A stretch of 8,291 nt of DNA from the NCBI GenBank assembly GCA_035541995.1, contig DATKMG010000257.1, positions 1 through 8,291 on the forward strand, in the 5' to 3' direction. How positions within the stretch are numbered: the first letter of the stretch is position 1; every line of letters starts with the position of its first letter. Of this stretch, positions 5,933 to 8,291 are shown piece after piece. The notes under the pieces were generated by a model. The model saw nothing but the letters and a program-made list of their open reading frames with translations. It had not been told where the DNA came from and made no database searches. This DNA comes from DATKMG01 sp035541995. GTDB taxonomy: Bacteria; Acidobacteriota; Terriglobia; Versatilivoradales; Versatilivoraceae. Both the position numbers and the translations under genes were made by a program.

Positions 5933-6814
5933 ATGGATCATCTGAAAAAGCTGGAAACCAAGAGCGTCTATATCCTTCGAGAGGCTTACCGGGATTTCAA
6001 AAACCTCTGTATGTTGTGGTCTATAGGCAAGGATAGCACGGTCCTGGTGTGGCTGGCACGGAAGGCCTTTTTCGGACATGTCCCGATGCCCCTGGTGCAC
6101 ATTGATACTCATTTCAAAATTCCGGAGATGATTGCCTATCGTGACCGGCTAGCCCTGGAATGGAAGCTCAACATGATTTACGGAGAAAACCGTGAGGCAC
6201 TCAGTCAGAAACGCACATTTCCGGACGGCAACGTCGATCGGTTGACCTGTTGTCGTAATCTCAAAAGTGAGGCACTCAAGCACACTCTCTCAGGAGAATG
6301 GCCCCGTTTTCGCATGGACCACAGTCAGGGGAAATATGTGCTGGACGAAAATCGCGAGCCCTTCACGGGTGTCATTGTCGGAGTCCGCGCTGACGAGGAA
6401 GGTAGTCGCTCTAAGGAACGCTACTTCTCGCCGCGCGACAGATACAACGAATGGGATGTGGGGGACCAACCTCCAGAGCTGTGGAACCAGTTCAAAACTG
6501 ATTTTGCTCCCGGAACTCATGTCCGCATCCATCCCCTGCTGGATTGGACTGAACTGAACATCTGGGAGTACATTGAGCGGGAGAAAATCCCCGTGGTTCC
6601 CCTCTATCTCAACAACGGGAAAGGCCAGCGCTACCGTTCTCTCGGATGTCATCCGTGCACAAGTCCCGTAGATTCGGAAGCCCGAAGTGTCCCCGAGATC
6701 ATCGTAGAACTGCGCAGCGGCAAATTTGCCCACATTGCAGAGCGGTCGGGACGGGAACAAGACAAAGACGACGGCGGAGGCCTGGAGACACTGCGCAAGG
6801 ATGGATACATGTGA
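5933..6814 (+). CDS. cysD: Sulfate adenylyltransferase subunit 2 (ATP sulfurylase catalytic subunit)
   Basis: CysD of 293 residues, close to the family's usual 300. With CysN it converts sulfate and ATP to APS and pyrophosphate in the cytoplasm, the first step of sulfate assimilation. It starts MDHLKKLETKSVYILREAYR as in the family. The PP-loop is SIGKDST (30-36), then LVHIDTHFKIPEM (54-66), GVRADEEGSRSKERYFSPRD (150-169), LDWTELNIWEYI (203-214) and LGCHPCT (238-244). The C-terminus DKDDGGGLETLRKDGYM is complete. ATG 5933 is preferred over TTG 5918 and ATG 5927 because homology begins there and GAGG lies nine bases upstream at 5920-5923. The TGA shares one base with the start of cysN (TGATG), so the two subunits are translationally coupled. 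Confidence 0.96.
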   Translation: MDHLKKLETKSVYILREAYRDFKNLCMLWSIGKDSTVLVWLARKAFFGHVPMPLVHIDTHFKIPEMIAYRDRLALEWKLNMIYGENREALSQKRTFPDGNVDRLTCCRNLKSEALKHTLSGEWPRFRMDHSQGKYVLDENREPFTGVIVGVRADEEGSRSKERYFSPRDRYNEWDVGDQPPELWNQFKTDFAPGTHVRIHPLLDWTELNIWEYIEREKIPVVPLYLNNGKGQRYRSLGCHPCTSPVDSEARSVPEIIVELRSGKFAHIAERSGREQDKDDGGGLETLRKDGYM

Positions 6815-8291
6815 TGGCAGTCAATACCTCAGATACCAGCGCGATAACTAACCGCGAGGGGATCTCAATTGAAGCAGGTTTGCACAACCGCCCAGTAACA
6901 TCCAGAGAACAGATGAACATTGTCGTGGTAGGGCATGTGGACCACGGCAAGAGCACTGTCATTGGCCGATTGATGGCCGACACCGGATCCCTGCCAGAGG
7001 GTAAGCTGGAGCAGGTCAAGGTACGGTGCAGCCAGAACGCCCGGCCCTTCGAGTATGCCTTTCTGCTGGATGCCCTCAAGGATGAACAGGCCCAGGGAAT
7101 CACGATTGACACGGCGCGTTGCTTTTTCAAGACTCCGCGCCGTGATTACATCATCATCGATGCGCCAGGGCATGTGGAGTTTCTGAAAAACATGGTGACC
7201 GGGGCGGCCCGTGCGGAGGCTGCACTGCTTGTCATAGACGCCCAGGAAGGGATCCAGGAAAACTCGCGCCGGCACGGCTATCTTCTGTCGATGCTGGGAA
7301 TCCGGCAGGTCTTGGTCCTGGTGAACAAGATGGACTTGGTGGGATACGATTTGCCGGTCTTCGAATCGATCCGGAAGGACTACCAGCAATTCCTTCGCGG
7401 AGTTGGCATCAATCCAATTGATTCTATCCCCGTCTGCGCGACGAAGGGCGAAAATATCGTGACCCGGGCCTCCTGGTACGCGGGAAAGACGGTGTTGGAA
7501 TATCTGGATTCTTTTTCAAGAGAAAGGGAACTGAACCAAAAGCCTTTCCGGTGCCCGATTCAGGATGTTTACAAATTCACCGAAGACCAGGATCAGCGCC
7601 GCATCCTGGCAGGGTTGGTGGAGACTGGCTCCATCCGTCTGGGCGAACGGGTCGTGTTTCTCCCCTCATTCAAACAATCCTCAATAGCATCCATTGAAGC
7701 ATTCAGCGCGCCTGCTCAAACAGAGATTGAGGCAGGTCTCGCCACAGGGTTTACATTGACTGACGAGCTTTACATCAGACCGGGAGAGTTGATGTGCAAA
7801 GCTAGTGGGCCATTGCCCCGAATCAGCACCCGTTTCCGTGTTAACCTTTTTTGGATGGGCCGGGCGCCCATGATTCGTGGGCGGCGATACAAGTTGAAAC
7901 TGGCTACAGCGAGGGCCTCAGTACGGCTGGCCGAAATCCTTCGAGTACTCGACGCTGTCGACCTCACAACTGACGAAAAGAAACAGCAAGTGGACCGGCA
8001 CGATGTGGCTGAGTGTATCCTTGAAACCACCAAGCCCGTCGCTTTTGACCTCTTTCAAGAAATTGAAGCCACTGGCCGTTTTGTGGTTGTGGATAATTAT
8101 GAAATTGCAGGAGGAGGCACTATTCTTGAGAGCGTTTCAGACAACCGCTCCGTTTTACTCGATCATGTCCGGCAGAGGGAAATGGCCTGGGAGAGGGGAG
8201 AAGTCTCGAATATAACCCGGGAAGACCGCTTTCAACATAAATCGAAGTTCATTGTAGTAAACGGACCCTCTACCGCAGCCAACGAGTCTAT
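6814..8291 (+). CDS. cysN: Sulfate adenylyltransferase subunit 1, GTPase; CysNC-type, 3' end outside window
   Basis: Open from ATG 6814 to the window edge: 492 residues are visible and the C-terminus is missing. It is the GTPase that drives APS synthesis with CysD. The G motifs are GHVDHGKS (40-47), the T of GITIDTAR (95-102), DAPGH (116-120), NKMD (171-174) and CATKGEN (208-214). The EF-Tu-like beta-barrel domains follow, ending at RFVVVDNYEIAGGG (422-435). The HVDHGKS loop differs from the SVDDGKS of E. coli CysN. After a linker, HKSKFIVVNGPSTAANES (475-492) sits where CysNC fusions place the APS kinase P-loop, but the GK[ST] residues are replaced, so any kinase domain would be inactive at this site. 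A 30-residue N-terminal extension precedes the GTPase domain. Its start overlaps the cysD stop by one base. Confidence 0.93.
   Translation, partial: MAVNTSDTSAITNREGISIEAGLHNRPVTSREQMNIVVVGHVDHGKSTVIGRLMADTGSLPEGKLEQVKVRCSQNARPFEYAFLLDALKDEQAQGITIDTARCFFKTPRRDYIIIDAPGHVEFLKNMVTGAARAEAALLVIDAQEGIQENSRRHGYLLSMLGIRQVLVLVNKMDLVGYDLPVFESIRKDYQQFLRGVGINPIDSIPVCATKGENIVTRASWYAGKTVLEYLDSFSRERELNQKPFRCPIQDVYKFTEDQDQRRILAGLVETGSIRLGERVVFLPSFKQSSIASIEAFSAPAQTEIEAGLATGFTLTDELYIRPGELMCKASGPLPRISTRFRVNLFWMGRAPMIRGRRYKLKLATARASVRLAEILRVLDAVDLTTDEKKQQVDRHDVAECILETTKPVAFDLFQEIEATGRFVVVDNYEIAGGGTILESVSDNRSVLLDHVRQREMAWERGEVSNITREDRFQHKSKFIVVNGPSTAANES

Overview
This window is from a bacterium and is dominated by an assimilatory sulfate reduction locus. 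Every supported gene lies on the + strand. The organism cannot be fixed from the sequence. The proteins look like those of a free-living Gram-negative-type bacterium of moderate GC content. The GC-rich hairpin block between cysG and cysD resembles dispersed palindromic repeats that I associate, from memory only, with Planctomycetes, Verrucomicrobia and similar phyla.

Layout. Positions 1-160 may hold the tail of an unidentified upstream gene. At 141-2191 lies a two-gene unit. It consists of a SELENBP1/SBP56-family protein (the methanethiol oxidase family) and a His-bearing polytopic membrane protein, joined by an ATGA stop/start overlap. A 349-base intergenic region (2192-2540) follows. It holds a candidate promoter, a perfect 8-bp inverted repeat that could be an operator, and an RNA-like structured leader with a possible pseudoknot just before cysH. 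Next come cysH (APS reductase type, iron-sulfur), cysI/sir (sulfite reductase hemoprotein) and a CysG N-terminal-type siroheme synthase. These three are tightly packed, with ATGA overlap and 2-base spacing. A 319-base gap (5614-5932) without a credible gene carries at least four GC-rich inverted repeats, one a perfect 20-bp stem. Then follow cysD and cysN, overlapping by one base. cysN runs off the right edge, where what looks like an APS-kinase-like domain with a degenerate P-loop begins.

How the genes fit together. CysD and CysN activate sulfate to APS. CysH, with the full set of iron-sulfur cysteines, reduces APS directly to sulfite. CysI reduces sulfite to sulfide using siroheme, and the CysG-like enzyme makes the last steps of siroheme. 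This is the APS route, which needs no active APS kinase, consistent with a decayed kinase domain on CysN. The SBP56 protein, if it oxidises methanethiol, would be a second source of sulfide from organic sulfur. No CysJ flavoprotein, sulfate transporter or uroporphyrinogen methyltransferase is visible here.
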